Source of the DNA: an uncultured Lachnospiraceae bacterium
Lineage (GTDB): Bacteria; Bacillota; Clostridia; Lachnospirales; Lachnospiraceae
Length of the DNA stretch: 64,000 bases
Reading direction: 5' to 3'
NCBI GenBank assembly: GCA_910584915.1
Contig: CAJUDM010000004.1
Span: 62,001-126,000, forward strand
The position numbers were made by a program, and so were the translations under genes. The notes under the pieces are model-generated. The model did no database searches. It was not told the DNA's origin and worked only from the letters and a program-made list of their open reading frames with translations. Of the stretch, positions 41,444-50,800 are shown piece by piece (position 1 is the first letter of the stretch; each line of letters starts with the position of its first letter).

Positions 41444-43678
41444 ATGAGCTTTGGATTTCAGTCATCTTTTAACCCCCAGTATTATGTTTCGGCAATGCGC
41501 CCCGTCTTCAATAAGCGGGCACTGTACTCAGATAATACGGAAAACTATATCTATCCTGCGGAACCGGCGCCTTACAGTGAGGTGACGGTACGTTTCCGGG
41601 CGGAAAAAAACAATATCGACAGGGTTTTTCTGGAGTGGATGGGAACGTCCCATCTGATGGAAAAGACAGAGGAGACGGATCTGTTTGAATACTATGAACT
41701 TGTGCTGGAGCTGGAGGATGAGAGCATTTCCTACTGTTTTAAGATACAGTCCGGCAAGATGACGATCTATTTTGACCAGCGGGGAGCTGTGAAAAAGGCT
41801 GACCCGGATTATTACTTTACGATCATTCCCGGCTTCAAAACGCCGGAGTGGGCGAAGGGCGCGGTCATGTACCAGATTCTGATCGACCGTTTTTATAACG
41901 GGGACAAGAGCAATGATGTGCTGGATAAAGAGTATTTCTATATCGGAGATTACTCTTCAAGGGTGCCGGAGGAGCAGTGGGACAAATATCCCGCTCAGAT
42001 GGGCATCCGCGAATTCTACGGCGGGGACCTGCAGGGCGTGATGGATAAGCTGGATTACCTGGAGGAACTGGGGATCGAGGCGATCTATTTTAACCCGCTG
42101 TTTGTATCGCCCTCAAACCATAAATATGATATACAGGACTATGAGTATATTGATCCCCATATCGGAAAGATCGTCTATGATGAGGGGGAACTGCTTCAGG
42201 ACGGGAAGAAGGAAAACAGGTTTGCGTCCCGCTATATCAACCGCGTCACAGATAAGCGCAACCTGGAAGCCAGCAATGAATTTTTTGCGCGGTTTATTGA
42301 GGAGGCGCACAGGCGGGGAATACGGGTTATCATAGACGGTGTGTTCAACCATTGCGGCTCATTTAACAAGTGGCTGGATAAGGAACGCATCTATGAAGAG
42401 GCGGAAAGTTATGAAAAGGGCGCTTATGTCTCCGAGGACAGCCCGTACCGCAATTGGTTTTTGTTCCATGATCAGAGTAAATGGCCCTATAACAATACCT
42501 ATGATGGATGGTGGGGGCATGATACGCTGCCGAAACTCTATTACGAAAATTCACAGGAGCTGATGGAATATATTCTGAGCGTCGGTGAAAAGTGGGTTTC
42601 CGCGCCTTATAATGCCGATGGCTGGCGTCTGGATGTGGCGGCGGATCTCGGCATGTCGCCGGAGATGAACCACCGCTTCTGGCAGGAATTCCGCAAAAGG
42701 GTGAAGAATGCCAATCCGGATGCACTGATCCTTGCGGAGCAGTATGGGAATCCGAAGCCCTGGCTGAATGGAAAAGAGTGGGACAGCGTAATGAACTATG
42801 ACGCTTTTATGGAGCCTGTGACCTGGTTTCTCACCGGCATGGAGAAACACAGCGATGACTTCCGGATGGATATGCTGGGGCATGCGGACAATTTCTGGGG
42901 AGCCATGAAGTACAACGGGGCGAGGCTGATGGGACCGGCGAGGATGGTCGCGATGAACGAGTTGTCCAATCATGACCATTCCCGCTTCCTGACAAGGACG
43001 AATCATAAAGTGGGCAGAACAAACTATATGAGCCCGGATATGGCGGGAAGGGACATCAATAAGGCGGTATTCAGAGAGGCCGTCATGATCCAGATGACCT
43101 GGACCGGGGCACCTACAGTTTATTACGGGGACGAAGCGGGGGTTTGCGGCTTTACAGATCCCGATAACAGGAGGACATATCCCTGGGGACAGGAGGATCA
43201 TGACCTGATCCGGTTCCACCGGGAGATCATAAAGATCCATAAGTCCCGCCCGGAACTGCGGACCGGCTCTCTGAAACCGATCATAGGAGAATTTAACCTG
43301 ATCGCGTTCGGACGATTCAGCGACAGTTCCCGCACACTGACAGTCATCAACAACAATGACCACGAAGTGACAAGGAAGCTGGAAGTGTGGGCGCTCGGCG
43401 TGCCGAAAGAGGCGAAGATGATGCGCGTCATGCTGACGGATGAAAACGGCTTTACAACAGAGCCGAAGGAATATGAAGTGATCGGCGGAAGAATGGAGAT
43501 CACGCTGGGGCGGACTTCTGCGGCTATTCTCTGCCAGGAGGATGAAGTTCACAGAAATTACACGGATAAAAAACGGGATGAGCAGATAAACAGCCCGACA
43601 ATCTTTGAACATGAGAATCCGGAGGCTGATAAATCCGTGAGATCCATCTTTGAAAAAATACAGGATAGACTGAGATGA
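41444..43678 (+). CDS. GH13 alpha-glucan hydrolase with CBM34 domain (neopullulanase/cyclomaltodextrinase type)
   Basis: This intracellular amylase has no signal peptide and probably splits maltodextrins, cyclodextrins or pullulan fragments. An N-terminal beta-sandwich of CBM34 type (about residues 20-130) precedes the GH13 barrel, which begins WAKGAVMYQILIDRFYNGD. Catalytic residues are the nucleophile in DGWRLDVA, the acid in LILAEQYG and the stabiliser in ELSNHDHSRF. A C-terminal beta domain and a short tail end the 744 residues. The ATG at 41444 is chosen; an in-frame GTG at 41432 is possible. It stands alone after the ftsH block. Confidence 0.9.
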   Translation: MSFGFQSSFNPQYYVSAMRPVFNKRALYSDNTENYIYPAEPAPYSEVTVRFRAEKNNIDRVFLEWMGTSHLMEKTEETDLFEYYELVLELEDESISYCFKIQSGKMTIYFDQRGAVKKADPDYYFTIIPGFKTPEWAKGAVMYQILIDRFYNGDKSNDVLDKEYFYIGDYSSRVPEEQWDKYPAQMGIREFYGGDLQGVMDKLDYLEELGIEAIYFNPLFVSPSNHKYDIQDYEYIDPHIGKIVYDEGELLQDGKKENRFASRYINRVTDKRNLEASNEFFARFIEEAHRRGIRVIIDGVFNHCGSFNKWLDKERIYEEAESYEKGAYVSEDSPYRNWFLFHDQSKWPYNNTYDGWWGHDTLPKLYYENSQELMEYILSVGEKWVSAPYNADGWRLDVAADLGMSPEMNHRFWQEFRKRVKNANPDALILAEQYGNPKPWLNGKEWDSVMNYDAFMEPVTWFLTGMEKHSDDFRMDMLGHADNFWGAMKYNGARLMGPARMVAMNELSNHDHSRFLTRTNHKVGRTNYMSPDMAGRDINKAVFREAVMIQMTWTGAPTVYYGDEAGVCGFTDPDNRRTYPWGQEDHDLIRFHREIIKIHKSRPELRTGSLKPIIGEFNLIAFGRFSDSSRTLTVINNNDHEVTRKLEVWALGVPKEAKMMRVMLTDENGFTTEPKEYEVIGGRMEITLGRTSAAILCQEDEVHRNYTDKKRDEQINSPTIFEHENPEADKSVRSIFEKIQDRLR

Positions 43679-43803
43679 TTTTTGGTTACTATTTGATCTG
43701 CGGATGACCGGTTTATTCCCGCGGGCAAGGAGGAAGGCAGGCGTGTTGGAATGGTCATTTGACTGACCGTCGAAGGAAAGCACAGATAGGAATGAGGAAT
43801 ATT

Positions 43804-44502
43804 ATGACGCCAGACAGATTATATACTGCCAAAGACATGGCAAAGATTGGCTGCAACGGCTGCATGGGCTGTTCTTATTGCTGTCAGGAGATGGGGGAGT
43901 CGGTTGTACTGACTCCCTTTGATATTTGCGAGCTGACATGGAATCTTCATAAAAGTTTTGATGAACTGATGGAGGATAAGATAGAGCTCTATATGACGGA
44001 CGGGATGGTGGTGCCGAATCTGAAAATGACCAGGAAGACGAAGACTTATGGGACAAAGGAAGTCTGCGGCTTTCTGAATGAGGAAGGCAGATGCAGTATC
44101 CATACGTTCCGTCCGGGACTGTGCAGATTGTTTCCGCTCGGCAGGAATTATGAGATAAAGCGGATAGAGACAGTGGACGGTATAAAAGAGATAAAGGGAT
44201 TTCAATATTTTATCGTAAAGGATTCCTGTCCGAATTTGAACGGAACGAAGGTGAAGATCGAAAAATGGCTGGAGATACCGAATCTGAAAAAGAATGAGGA
44301 GTTTATCACTGTGTGGCATTATTTTTGCAGGGATTTTCAGGATAAGATGCAGGAAATGCTGAGGGCGGGGGAGGATGAGAAAGTGAAGAGGGAAAATCTT
44401 GCCATGCTGGAGCTGCTTTACAGAAAGCCGTATGAGAAGGATCGGGATTTCTATGAGCAGTTCGGGGAGAGGATGGACAGATTTGCCGTTTTCAGCCATT
44501 GA
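43804..44502 (+). CDS. YkgJ-family cysteine-cluster protein
   Basis: This 232-residue protein of the zinc/iron-chelating CxxCxxCC family (UPF0153/YkgJ) has an N-terminal cluster reading CNGCMGCSYCCQEMG. Further conserved cysteines are in EVCGFLNEEGRCSIHTFRPGLCRLFPLG. The family is thought to bind metal or an iron-sulfur cluster, but its role is not known. GAGG lies shortly before the ATG at 43804; an ATG at 43792 is a weaker choice. It precedes yjjI, which has its own promoter overlapping this stop codon. Confidence 0.85.
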   Translation: MTPDRLYTAKDMAKIGCNGCMGCSYCCQEMGESVVLTPFDICELTWNLHKSFDELMEDKIELYMTDGMVVPNLKMTRKTKTYGTKEVCGFLNEEGRCSIHTFRPGLCRLFPLGRNYEIKRIETVDGIKEIKGFQYFIVKDSCPNLNGTKVKIEKWLEIPNLKKNEEFITVWHYFCRDFQDKMQEMLRAGEDEKVKRENLAMLELLYRKPYEKDRDFYEQFGERMDRFAVFSH

Positions 44503-44528
44503 CACGGCTCTCCTCGGAGAATTATAAT
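44499..44528 (+). promoter_or_regulatory. yjjI promoter
   Basis: Consensus TTGACA (44499-44504) and TATAAT (44523-44528) are 18 bases apart. The -35 overlaps the stop codon of the preceding gene. Confidence 0.75.
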
Positions 44529-44613
44529 GTGTATATCAGTATGATCGCTAAAAAATATGGGGGAATCAAGACAATACAGAAAAGGATCTATATCAATAAA
44601 AAGGAGGTATTTC

Positions 44614-46158
44614 ATGAGACCGATCACCATGGAGCGCGTGGAAAAGACACGCGCCGAAATTCTTGAGACAATAAAAAGCCCGGTGCTGACACACGAGCAG
44701 AAAGTCTGCACAATGGCGGGAAAGGCGGACTCCCTGATGGAAGTGCTGGATCTGCCGGAAGGGCTGGATGAGCTGCTGAACGCTTCCATCGATACAAAGT
44801 GCATCTGCGACCTGAACGAAGGGCATGCGCCGGTGCGTCCGAGGTATATCATCCCGGACTATGCGAAGTTTATGCGGGAGGGGTCAAAGTTTTTACAGCT
44901 TGATCCGCCGAAGGATCTGTTTGAGGCGCTGAACAGCCTGCTGATCTTCTATAAACATGTGCCCAGCGTGACAAATTTCCCTGTCTATGTGGGGGCGCTG
45001 GATGAACTGCTGGAGCCCTTTATAAATGATGTGGACGAGGAGACGGCGAAAAAGCTGCTCAGGCTTTTCCTGATCCATGTGGACAGGACGGTTTTAGACT
45101 CTTTCTCCCATGCCAACATCGGTCCGAAGCCGACGAAGGCGGGAAGGCTTATTCTGGAGGTGGAGGAAGAGCTGGAACAGGCTGTGCCGAACCTGACGCT
45201 GAAATATGATGCCGATATCACGGACGATGACTTTGCCCTGCAGGCGATCAAGACATCCCTGCGCAGTGCGAAGCCCAGTTTTGCCAACCATAAAATGTTT
45301 GTATCCGAACTGCAGGAAGACTATGTGATCGCCAGCTGTTACAATGGGCTGAAACTGGGAGGCGGATCCTATACGCTCTGCCGTCTGATCCTCTCCAATA
45401 TCGCGAAGAGGGCAAAGGATTTGAAGGATTTCCGGGAGAAACAGCTTCCCTATGTGATGGATATCATGGCGCGCTATATGGATGCGAGGATACGCTTTGA
45501 AGTGGAGGAGAGCGGCTTTTTTGTGAATAACTTCCTCGCGAAGGAAGGATTTATCTCCCGGGATAAGTTTTCTGCCATGTTTGGCATGGTGGGGCTGGCG
45601 GAGTGCGTCAATATCCTGATGGAGAAGGAAGGGAAAGAAGGACGTTTCGGACACAGCAAGGAGGCGGATGACCTCGGCGTTGCGATCATGGAACAGATCA
45701 ATGCGTTTAACGAACAGCACGAAAACCCTTACTGCGAGGCGACCGGCGGACATTTCCTTCTGCACGCACAGGTAGGGCTGTCCGATGATCACGATGTAAG
45801 CCCGGGAACCAGGATTCCCATCGGGGAGGAGCCGGCCGAGTTGTTTGACCATTTGAAACACTGCAGCCTGTTCCACAAATATTTCCCGTCGGGCACGGGG
45901 GACATCTTCCCAATCGATATGACGGTACATAAAAATCCGGCATTTTTACTGGATATTATCAAGGGTTCCTTCAAGAGCGACCTGCGGTATCTGTCATTCT
46001 ACGCTTCCGACAGCGATGTGATCCGTATCACCGGATATCTGGTGAAGCGGTCCGAGATCGAGAAGCTCCGCAGCGGCACGGCTGTTTTGCAGGATACCAC
46101 GGCGCTTGGGATGGGCGCGGCGGATAACTGTAAGATCGAGGAGCGGAAGGTGCGGTGA
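44614..46158 (+). CDS. yjjI: YjjI-family glycine radical enzyme
   Basis: This 514-residue protein matches the YjjI family (DUF3029), thought to be glycyl radical enzymes of unknown substrate. The candidate radical loop is DVIRITGYLVKR near the C-terminus, comparable to RVxGY in pyruvate formate-lyase. A candidate active-site cysteine lies in ASCYNGLKLGGGS in the middle. AAGGAGGT lies seven bases before the ATG. In E. coli yjjI is paired with the radical SAM activase gene yjjW. No activase is found next to it here, and the only radical SAM gene in the window is nrdG. A strong promoter indicates substantial expression. Confidence 0.82.
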   Translation: MRPITMERVEKTRAEILETIKSPVLTHEQKVCTMAGKADSLMEVLDLPEGLDELLNASIDTKCICDLNEGHAPVRPRYIIPDYAKFMREGSKFLQLDPPKDLFEALNSLLIFYKHVPSVTNFPVYVGALDELLEPFINDVDEETAKKLLRLFLIHVDRTVLDSFSHANIGPKPTKAGRLILEVEEELEQAVPNLTLKYDADITDDDFALQAIKTSLRSAKPSFANHKMFVSELQEDYVIASCYNGLKLGGGSYTLCRLILSNIAKRAKDLKDFREKQLPYVMDIMARYMDARIRFEVEESGFFVNNFLAKEGFISRDKFSAMFGMVGLAECVNILMEKEGKEGRFGHSKEADDLGVAIMEQINAFNEQHENPYCEATGGHFLLHAQVGLSDDHDVSPGTRIPIGEEPAELFDHLKHCSLFHKYFPSGTGDIFPIDMTVHKNPAFLLDIIKGSFKSDLRYLSFYASDSDVIRITGYLVKRSEIEKLRSGTAVLQDTTALGMGAADNCKIEERKVR

Positions 46159-46217
46159 TAATATTACTGTAATGGATGCCGCGAGGTTCAGTTGATACAT
46201 TCATTTTGATTCCGATA

Positions 46218-46249
46218 GATGGTCCCGGAGACGGGACCATCACTTTTTT
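46218..46249. terminator. Terminator between yjjI and the ABC permease gene
   Basis: GATGGTCCCG (46218-46227) pairs perfectly with CGGGACCATC (46232-46241) around GAGA, followed by CTTTTTT. It overlaps the last codons of the convergent gene. Confidence 0.85.
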
Positions 46250-47451
46250 AATTTTCTTGACCATCTTCTGACTGTAAACGGTGTGCACAGAAGTCCGATC
46301 AGAACCGGCACCGCGATCAGCAGATAAGGCGACCAGATATATCTTCCGAAAAAACAGAAAGTGTTGGTGCGGAAAATATCTGTGGGACTTCCCACAAGGG
46401 GCAGCAGGTCCAGGGCTTTCTGCAGGCTGAAGGGAAGATACTGTGCGATCATCGGAGGCAGGTATACAGCCATGAGACTGAAGATCAGAGCAAACATATT
46501 GTTTTTTACCGCTGAGGAGATCAGAAGGATGATGCAGGTATATCCCAGCGCCCCGAGAAAGGTGAAGGCATACTCGTAGATTTCCGCCTGCAGCATATTC
46601 ATTGGCGCGACGGCGATCAGTTTGACCATCTGGATCGGCATATCCCATCCGCTCCATCCGAGGTAAAAACTCTGGGAGAGCAGTATGCCTGTGGAGAGGA
46701 GCAGAAACAGTTCCGTGGTAAAGAGCAGCCCGGTGATGATCTTCGCACGGGCGATCTTATCCCATCCGTATCTGGTCGTCAAAAGCAACGGGCTTGTATT
46801 ATCCCGCCATTCGCCTGAGAAGAGGGGAGACAGTACGATGGCGAGAAACAGTGCCATGACTGTTCCGAGTTCGGCGATCATGCTTGCGAGAAGATTGGAC
46901 CAGCCTTCCCTGAACTCATAGGAGAAAGGTTTTTCCACTTTTTCTTCCATCTGGAGAAGATATTCCCGTTCGGCACCAGTCTGATCGTTGATCTCAAGGA
47001 AGTCCTCCAGTGCCTGCGTTCTGCGCTCGTAAAAACCGGTCAGTTTATCGGGAACTGCATAGGTTATCATGGTATTGTATGTGTTGGTGTCTTTGAGCTC
47101 GGGGTATAACTGCTCCAGCCATGAGTCTATGATGGGCCTGTCGATGAGCTGTATCTCCCTGTCAAGATTGGCAACAGCCATGTCCTGATAATCTGTTACC
47201 ATTTGTTGCAGCGTTTCGTCTGTCAGTTTGCCGCCGAAAGTGCGGGAATATTCCTGGCTGTCTTTGATCATGGAATAGCCGTCAAAATTGTTGCCGAAGG
47301 AGCTTGTGTGATCATTGCTGCTCCCATAAGTGAACCATTGGAAAGAGAGAACTGTTCCAATCAGAACGACATAGATAAAGCACAGAAGTACGCTGATCTT
47401 TGTGCTGTTTCTGCACCACAGTTTTTTATGTTCCAATCTTATTAACTCCAT
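46240..47451 (-). CDS. ABC transporter permease (ABC-2 type)
   Basis: This 403-residue membrane protein has an N-terminal segment MELIRLEHKKLWCRN, one membrane helix (about residues 18-38), an outside domain of about 140 residues, and five to six C-terminal helices, a layout common to ABC-2 exporters such as bacitracin- or lantibiotic-type permeases. Start 47451 follows GAGG by nine bases and is preferred to 47472. It lies 125 bp downstream of the ATPase gene and closes an operon headed by an ECF sigma gene. The exported compound is unknown. Confidence 0.8.
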   Translation of the reverse strand: MELIRLEHKKLWCRNSTKISVLLCFIYVVLIGTVLSFQWFTYGSSNDHTSSFGNNFDGYSMIKDSQEYSRTFGGKLTDETLQQMVTDYQDMAVANLDREIQLIDRPIIDSWLEQLYPELKDTNTYNTMITYAVPDKLTGFYERRTQALEDFLEINDQTGAEREYLLQMEEKVEKPFSYEFREGWSNLLASMIAELGTVMALFLAIVLSPLFSGEWRDNTSPLLLTTRYGWDKIARAKIITGLLFTTELFLLLSTGILLSQSFYLGWSGWDMPIQMVKLIAVAPMNMLQAEIYEYAFTFLGALGYTCIILLISSAVKNNMFALIFSLMAVYLPPMIAQYLPFSLQKALDLLPLVGSPTDIFRTNTFCFFGRYIWSPYLLIAVPVLIGLLCTPFTVRRWSRKLKK

Positions 47452-47575
47452 AATGTTTTCCTCTTGCTTCATAGATTATAACTATATATTTTATACTATT
47501 TTCTTATATTTATGTTCTGAACAACCGGAAGAAAATTTGCAGCAGTCCTTTAAAAGGTGCGGGGATGTAATATTA

Positions 47576-48457
47576 TTAAATTGCAGATGATGTCTCCTTA
47601 TCCCCGAAATAATACAGATACAGATCCTCCAGCGTCGCACAACAGGGAACCGCGGCTTCGGAAGGTTTTGTATCGGAGATGATGCGGAGCACGACCTGTG
47701 GTCCCTCATGCCTTAAGTTGGCTACTGTCGCGGTATCCTGCCATCTTCTGGATTCGTTCTGCGGAACAACGAGTTCCCAGACTTTATCCTGCGCATGAAG
47801 AGTCAGCTCAGGGATCGTTCCCTGCAGAATAAACTTTCCTTTTTTCATCAGAAATACCTGATCCGTGATAGCCTCGATATCCGAAACGATGTGGGTGGAA
47901 AGGATAACGATCCTGTTTTCGGCATAATCCGATATCAGATTGCGGAAGCGGACTCTCTCTTTCGGATCAAGGCCGGCGGTGGGCTCGTCCAGGATCAGTA
48001 TTTTCGGATTATTCAAAAGGGCCTGGGCAATACCTACTCTTTGCTTCATACCGCCGGAAAAGGCCTTTAATTTCTTTTTGGCGGCGTGGGCAAGGCCCAT
48101 CATCTCCAACAGTTCTTTTGCCTTTTTTCCTGCCTGATGCCTCGGGATACCTTTTAAGGCGGCAATATAGCGGAGAAATTCTTCGGAGGTATAGTTGGGG
48201 TAATAGCCGAAATCCTGGGGCAGATATCCCAGAAGATCCCTGTAGGCGGCGCCCATGGCGGTGATCTCCTCCCCGTCCAGCAGAACTTCCCCTGAGGTGG
48301 ATTCCAAAATGGCGCACAACATGCGCATCAGCGTGGTCTTCCCGGCTCCGTTCGCGCCCAGGAGCCCGTATACGCCGGGCTTTAAATCTGCGCTGACATG
48401 GTCCACGGCAATCTTGTTCCCATAATGTTTTGTCAGGCGGTCAAGCGATAATTCCAT
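47576..48457 (-). CDS. ABC transporter ATP-binding protein
   Basis: This 293-residue ATPase has Walker A GANGAGKTT, signature FSGGMKQRVGIAQAL and Walker B ILILDEPTAGLDP with the usual H-loop in STHIVSD. A C-terminal extension of about 80 residues follows the core domain, as in ABC-2-type exporters (CcmA/DrrA-like). Its start overlaps the preceding membrane-protein gene by 17 bases. It probably energises the permease encoded downstream. Confidence 0.92.
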   Translation of the reverse strand: MELSLDRLTKHYGNKIAVDHVSADLKPGVYGLLGANGAGKTTLMRMLCAILESTSGEVLLDGEEITAMGAAYRDLLGYLPQDFGYYPNYTSEEFLRYIAALKGIPRHQAGKKAKELLEMMGLAHAAKKKLKAFSGGMKQRVGIAQALLNNPKILILDEPTAGLDPKERVRFRNLISDYAENRIVILSTHIVSDIEAITDQVFLMKKGKFILQGTIPELTLHAQDKVWELVVPQNESRRWQDTATVANLRHEGPQVVLRIISDTKPSEAAVPCCATLEDLYLYYFGDKETSSAI

Positions 48458-49241
48458 ACATTTTTCCTCTCTTTCTCATGTCTGCAATATAGAAGATCTC
48501 TCTTATAAAGAAAGAAGCGAATGCGATGAATGCGATAAACCATACGCTGACGGCGGAAGCCTTATACAGTTCGGGCAGCACTTTCGGCATGACCCCGCAA
48601 CAGGCGCTGAATCCGAAAATCTGCGGAAGGCAGGAGAAGGTATTTTGATATTTCCGCAGCCGTATACCCCGCAGCAGAAGTGTCATGCAGGTCAGGTAGG
48701 GCACGATAACATACAGGATCAGTTGCTTCGTCTGTACAGCGCAGGCGTGGATGGACAGTTCAAGCCACAGCAGGAGAGTAAAGCTGAGGAGGTTTGCTGC
48801 TCCTGCCAATACCAGTTTTGCGAGGGTGATCTGCGCGCCGGAAGCCCTTGTTGCCGCTTCAATCTCGCTCATTTTGTGATACTGGCTGCGGAAAAGCGCC
48901 GGTGCGGCAGCGAGGGCAAAAAACGGCATGAAGACCGGTATGGCGGCGGGTTCCCCTGCCAGGAATGAGATATTCAGGCAGACGAGAAGCAAAGCCGCGG
49001 CGTGCAGCCCGAAGATCGGGAGACCCTCAAAACGAAAGACATCGGATAGATACTGCCAGAATCCGGTGCGCTCCTCCCTCCGGATTGTTTCCGATCGATT
49101 ATATTCTGTTATGACAATGCTTTTGCAGATGCTTATGGTCTCTTCAAACTTTTCGGAACGCAGTCTTTCAGGATATATTTCTTCTGAAAATGTCTGATCA
49201 AAAGCTTTTTTTAAAGAGGTTTTCGGTTCACGATGATGCAT
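48441..49241 (-). CDS. Membrane protein coupled to an ECF sigma factor, function unknown
   Basis: This 266-residue protein starts with a charged cytoplasmic region of about 75 residues (MHHREPKTSLKKAFDQTF...) and continues with six hydrophobic segments. It overlaps the sigma gene upstream by 14 bases and the ATPase gene downstream by 17, so all three are translationally coupled. The position after the sigma gene and the soluble head suggest it could act as the anti-sigma factor, or it may be a second permease subunit. No zinc-binding HxxxCxxC is present, so it is not a standard zinc-finger anti-sigma. Confidence 0.6.
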   Translation of the reverse strand: MHHREPKTSLKKAFDQTFSEEIYPERLRSEKFEETISICKSIVITEYNRSETIRREERTGFWQYLSDVFRFEGLPIFGLHAAALLLVCLNISFLAGEPAAIPVFMPFFALAAAPALFRSQYHKMSEIEAATRASGAQITLAKLVLAGAANLLSFTLLLWLELSIHACAVQTKQLILYVIVPYLTCMTLLLRGIRLRKYQNTFSCLPQIFGFSACCGVMPKVLPELYKASAVSVWFIAFIAFASFFIREIFYIADMRKRGKMYGIIA

Positions 49242-49788
49242 GGTCCATCTCCTTTCGCATGATCTTTAATCCGTTTCGGACTCTGCTCTGTGCAGTCCGC
49301 AGGCTGCACCCGGTTATGCGGGCAATTTCCGTAAAACTCAGCGATTCCTCAAAGCGCAGCAGAACGGCTTCCCTCTGTTCCGGCGAGAGAAATTTCAAAA
49401 GATACCGTATCTGATCCTTCTCTTCAATCCGGTGTATGGCGTCATCCGCCGCAGGCATATTCATATCATTAAGCGGGGAAGTACTGATCCTTCTGCTCTC
49501 ATCGATGCACAGATGGTTCGCGATCGTATATAAGTAGGCTTTGAATGTCCCTTTGTCCCTGTATTCTTTGAGATGGCGGAACAGACGAATGAAGGTTTCC
49601 TGTGTAAGGTCTTCCGCGGTTTCGATATTCGGACAGTGCCATCGGCAGTATCGCAGGACAGAAGAGTAGTAGCGCCTGATTAGGAGTTCCGCAGCATTTT
49701 CATCGCCGGCTTTCGCCTGTCTTATCAACACATCATCTTTTGGGATGTGTTTACCATCATCTTTTATACAAGTATTGTCGCTGCCCAT
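49228..49788 (-). CDS. ECF-type RNA polymerase sigma factor
   Basis: This sigma factor of 186 residues has region 2 at about residues 20-90 (ENAAELLIRRYYSSVLRYC, ETAEDLTQETFIRLFRHL) and region 4 at about 120-170 (LSPEQREAVLLRFEESLSFTEIARITGCSLRTAQSRV). The ATG at 49788 is chosen, with AAGGAG 12 bases upstream; a TTG at 49815 has no ribosome binding site. It heads an operon with a membrane protein and an ABC exporter, a design used to induce export of peptides or drugs on sensing them. A TATAAT lies upstream on the minus strand (about 49847-49852) without a clear -35. The spacer up to vanZ holds nothing else recognised. Confidence 0.9.
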   Translation of the reverse strand: MGSDNTCIKDDGKHIPKDDVLIRQAKAGDENAAELLIRRYYSSVLRYCRWHCPNIETAEDLTQETFIRLFRHLKEYRDKGTFKAYLYTIANHLCIDESRRISTSPLNDMNMPAADDAIHRIEEKDQIRYLLKFLSPEQREAVLLRFEESLSFTEIARITGCSLRTAQSRVRNGLKIMRKEMDHASS

Positions 49789-50078
49789 GAAAGTGCGGTT
49801 CTCCTTCTTAAGCAAATTCTGCAGAGTGAGTTATCGTACATATATTATAACGGATGATCTGGGGGAAATGATCAAAGAGGGATAAAAACTATTTCTGCGG
49901 ATATATGACACTTGTGTCTTTTGGAATTGTTTTGTATAGAGAGTTCATATTCATCAAATCTTAATACGTACTTAATGGAAGCGTAAACAGAGGATGTGCT
50001 AAGATAGGGAAGATAAACACCATGGCAGTATGACAGAAACGCAGAAATATATTTAACCGGAATATAAGGAGGAAGCGT

Positions 50079-50753
50079 ATGGTACATCTGATAAGCGTTG
50101 GAATAGCGGTTTTTTCATCGTCAATTTTTGTGATACCCGCAGTGATCTTTTGGGAGTATGTGGTACTGAAACAGCGCAGCTTATCTAAAATGATCACGGT
50201 TATGGTTTTTGCCTTTTACCTGACGGCAGTTTTTTTGGTGACAGGCATTCCCACCGCGTATTCCTTTCATGTGAATCCGGAGTTTAATCTGATCCCGCTC
50301 ATCGATATTGTAAATAACCCGCCGGCTTATGTCAGAAATACAGTGTTGAATATTATGCTGTTTGTGCCGCTTGGATTTTTACTGCCTGCACTGTGGAAAG
50401 AATACCGCTCTCTGCGGATCACAGTGCTGGCAGGTTTTATACTGTCGCTCTTTGTTGAGATTTTGCAGATTTTTACTTTCAGGCTGACGGATGTGGATGA
50501 TCTGATCACAAATACGGCGGGGGCAGCGCTGGGGTATTATATAAGCAGGCGTTATATAAACAGGCAGTCTGCCCCTCGGATATCGTTAAAATTGTCGGAA
50601 GATCTGGAAAATCAGAAAAACAGCTTCGGCAGGCTTGAGCCGGTTATCCTGGTTGGGATCGTCTTTTTGATCAGTTTCAGCCTGCAGCCCTTTTTGTCGG
50701 GCACGCTCTGGGACAAGGTGCTCTCAGGCCCGTTGTGGGATGCCGTTAAGTAG
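50079..50753 (+). CDS. VanZ-family membrane protein
   Basis: This 224-residue protein carries the VanZ-like domain with four to five membrane segments (about residues 7-27, 36-60, 88-106, 110-132 and 195-212). Family hallmarks are NILLFVPLG-like NIMLFVPLGFLLP and the DVDDLITNTAGAALGY motif. VanZ gives low teicoplanin resistance in enterococci, but the general role of this widespread family is unknown. AAGGAGG lies six bases before the ATG. It is convergent with the flavodoxin-like gene, with no obvious terminator between. Confidence 0.85.
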   Translation: MVHLISVGIAVFSSSIFVIPAVIFWEYVVLKQRSLSKMITVMVFAFYLTAVFLVTGIPTAYSFHVNPEFNLIPLIDIVNNPPAYVRNTVLNIMLFVPLGFLLPALWKEYRSLRITVLAGFILSLFVEILQIFTFRLTDVDDLITNTAGAALGYYISRRYINRQSAPRISLKLSEDLENQKNSFGRLEPVILVGIVFLISFSLQPFLSGTLWDKVLSGPLWDAVK

Positions 50754-50800
50754 GTAAAGACTTCTGGCGGACACTGAAACAAATTGATTTTCAGATAGAT

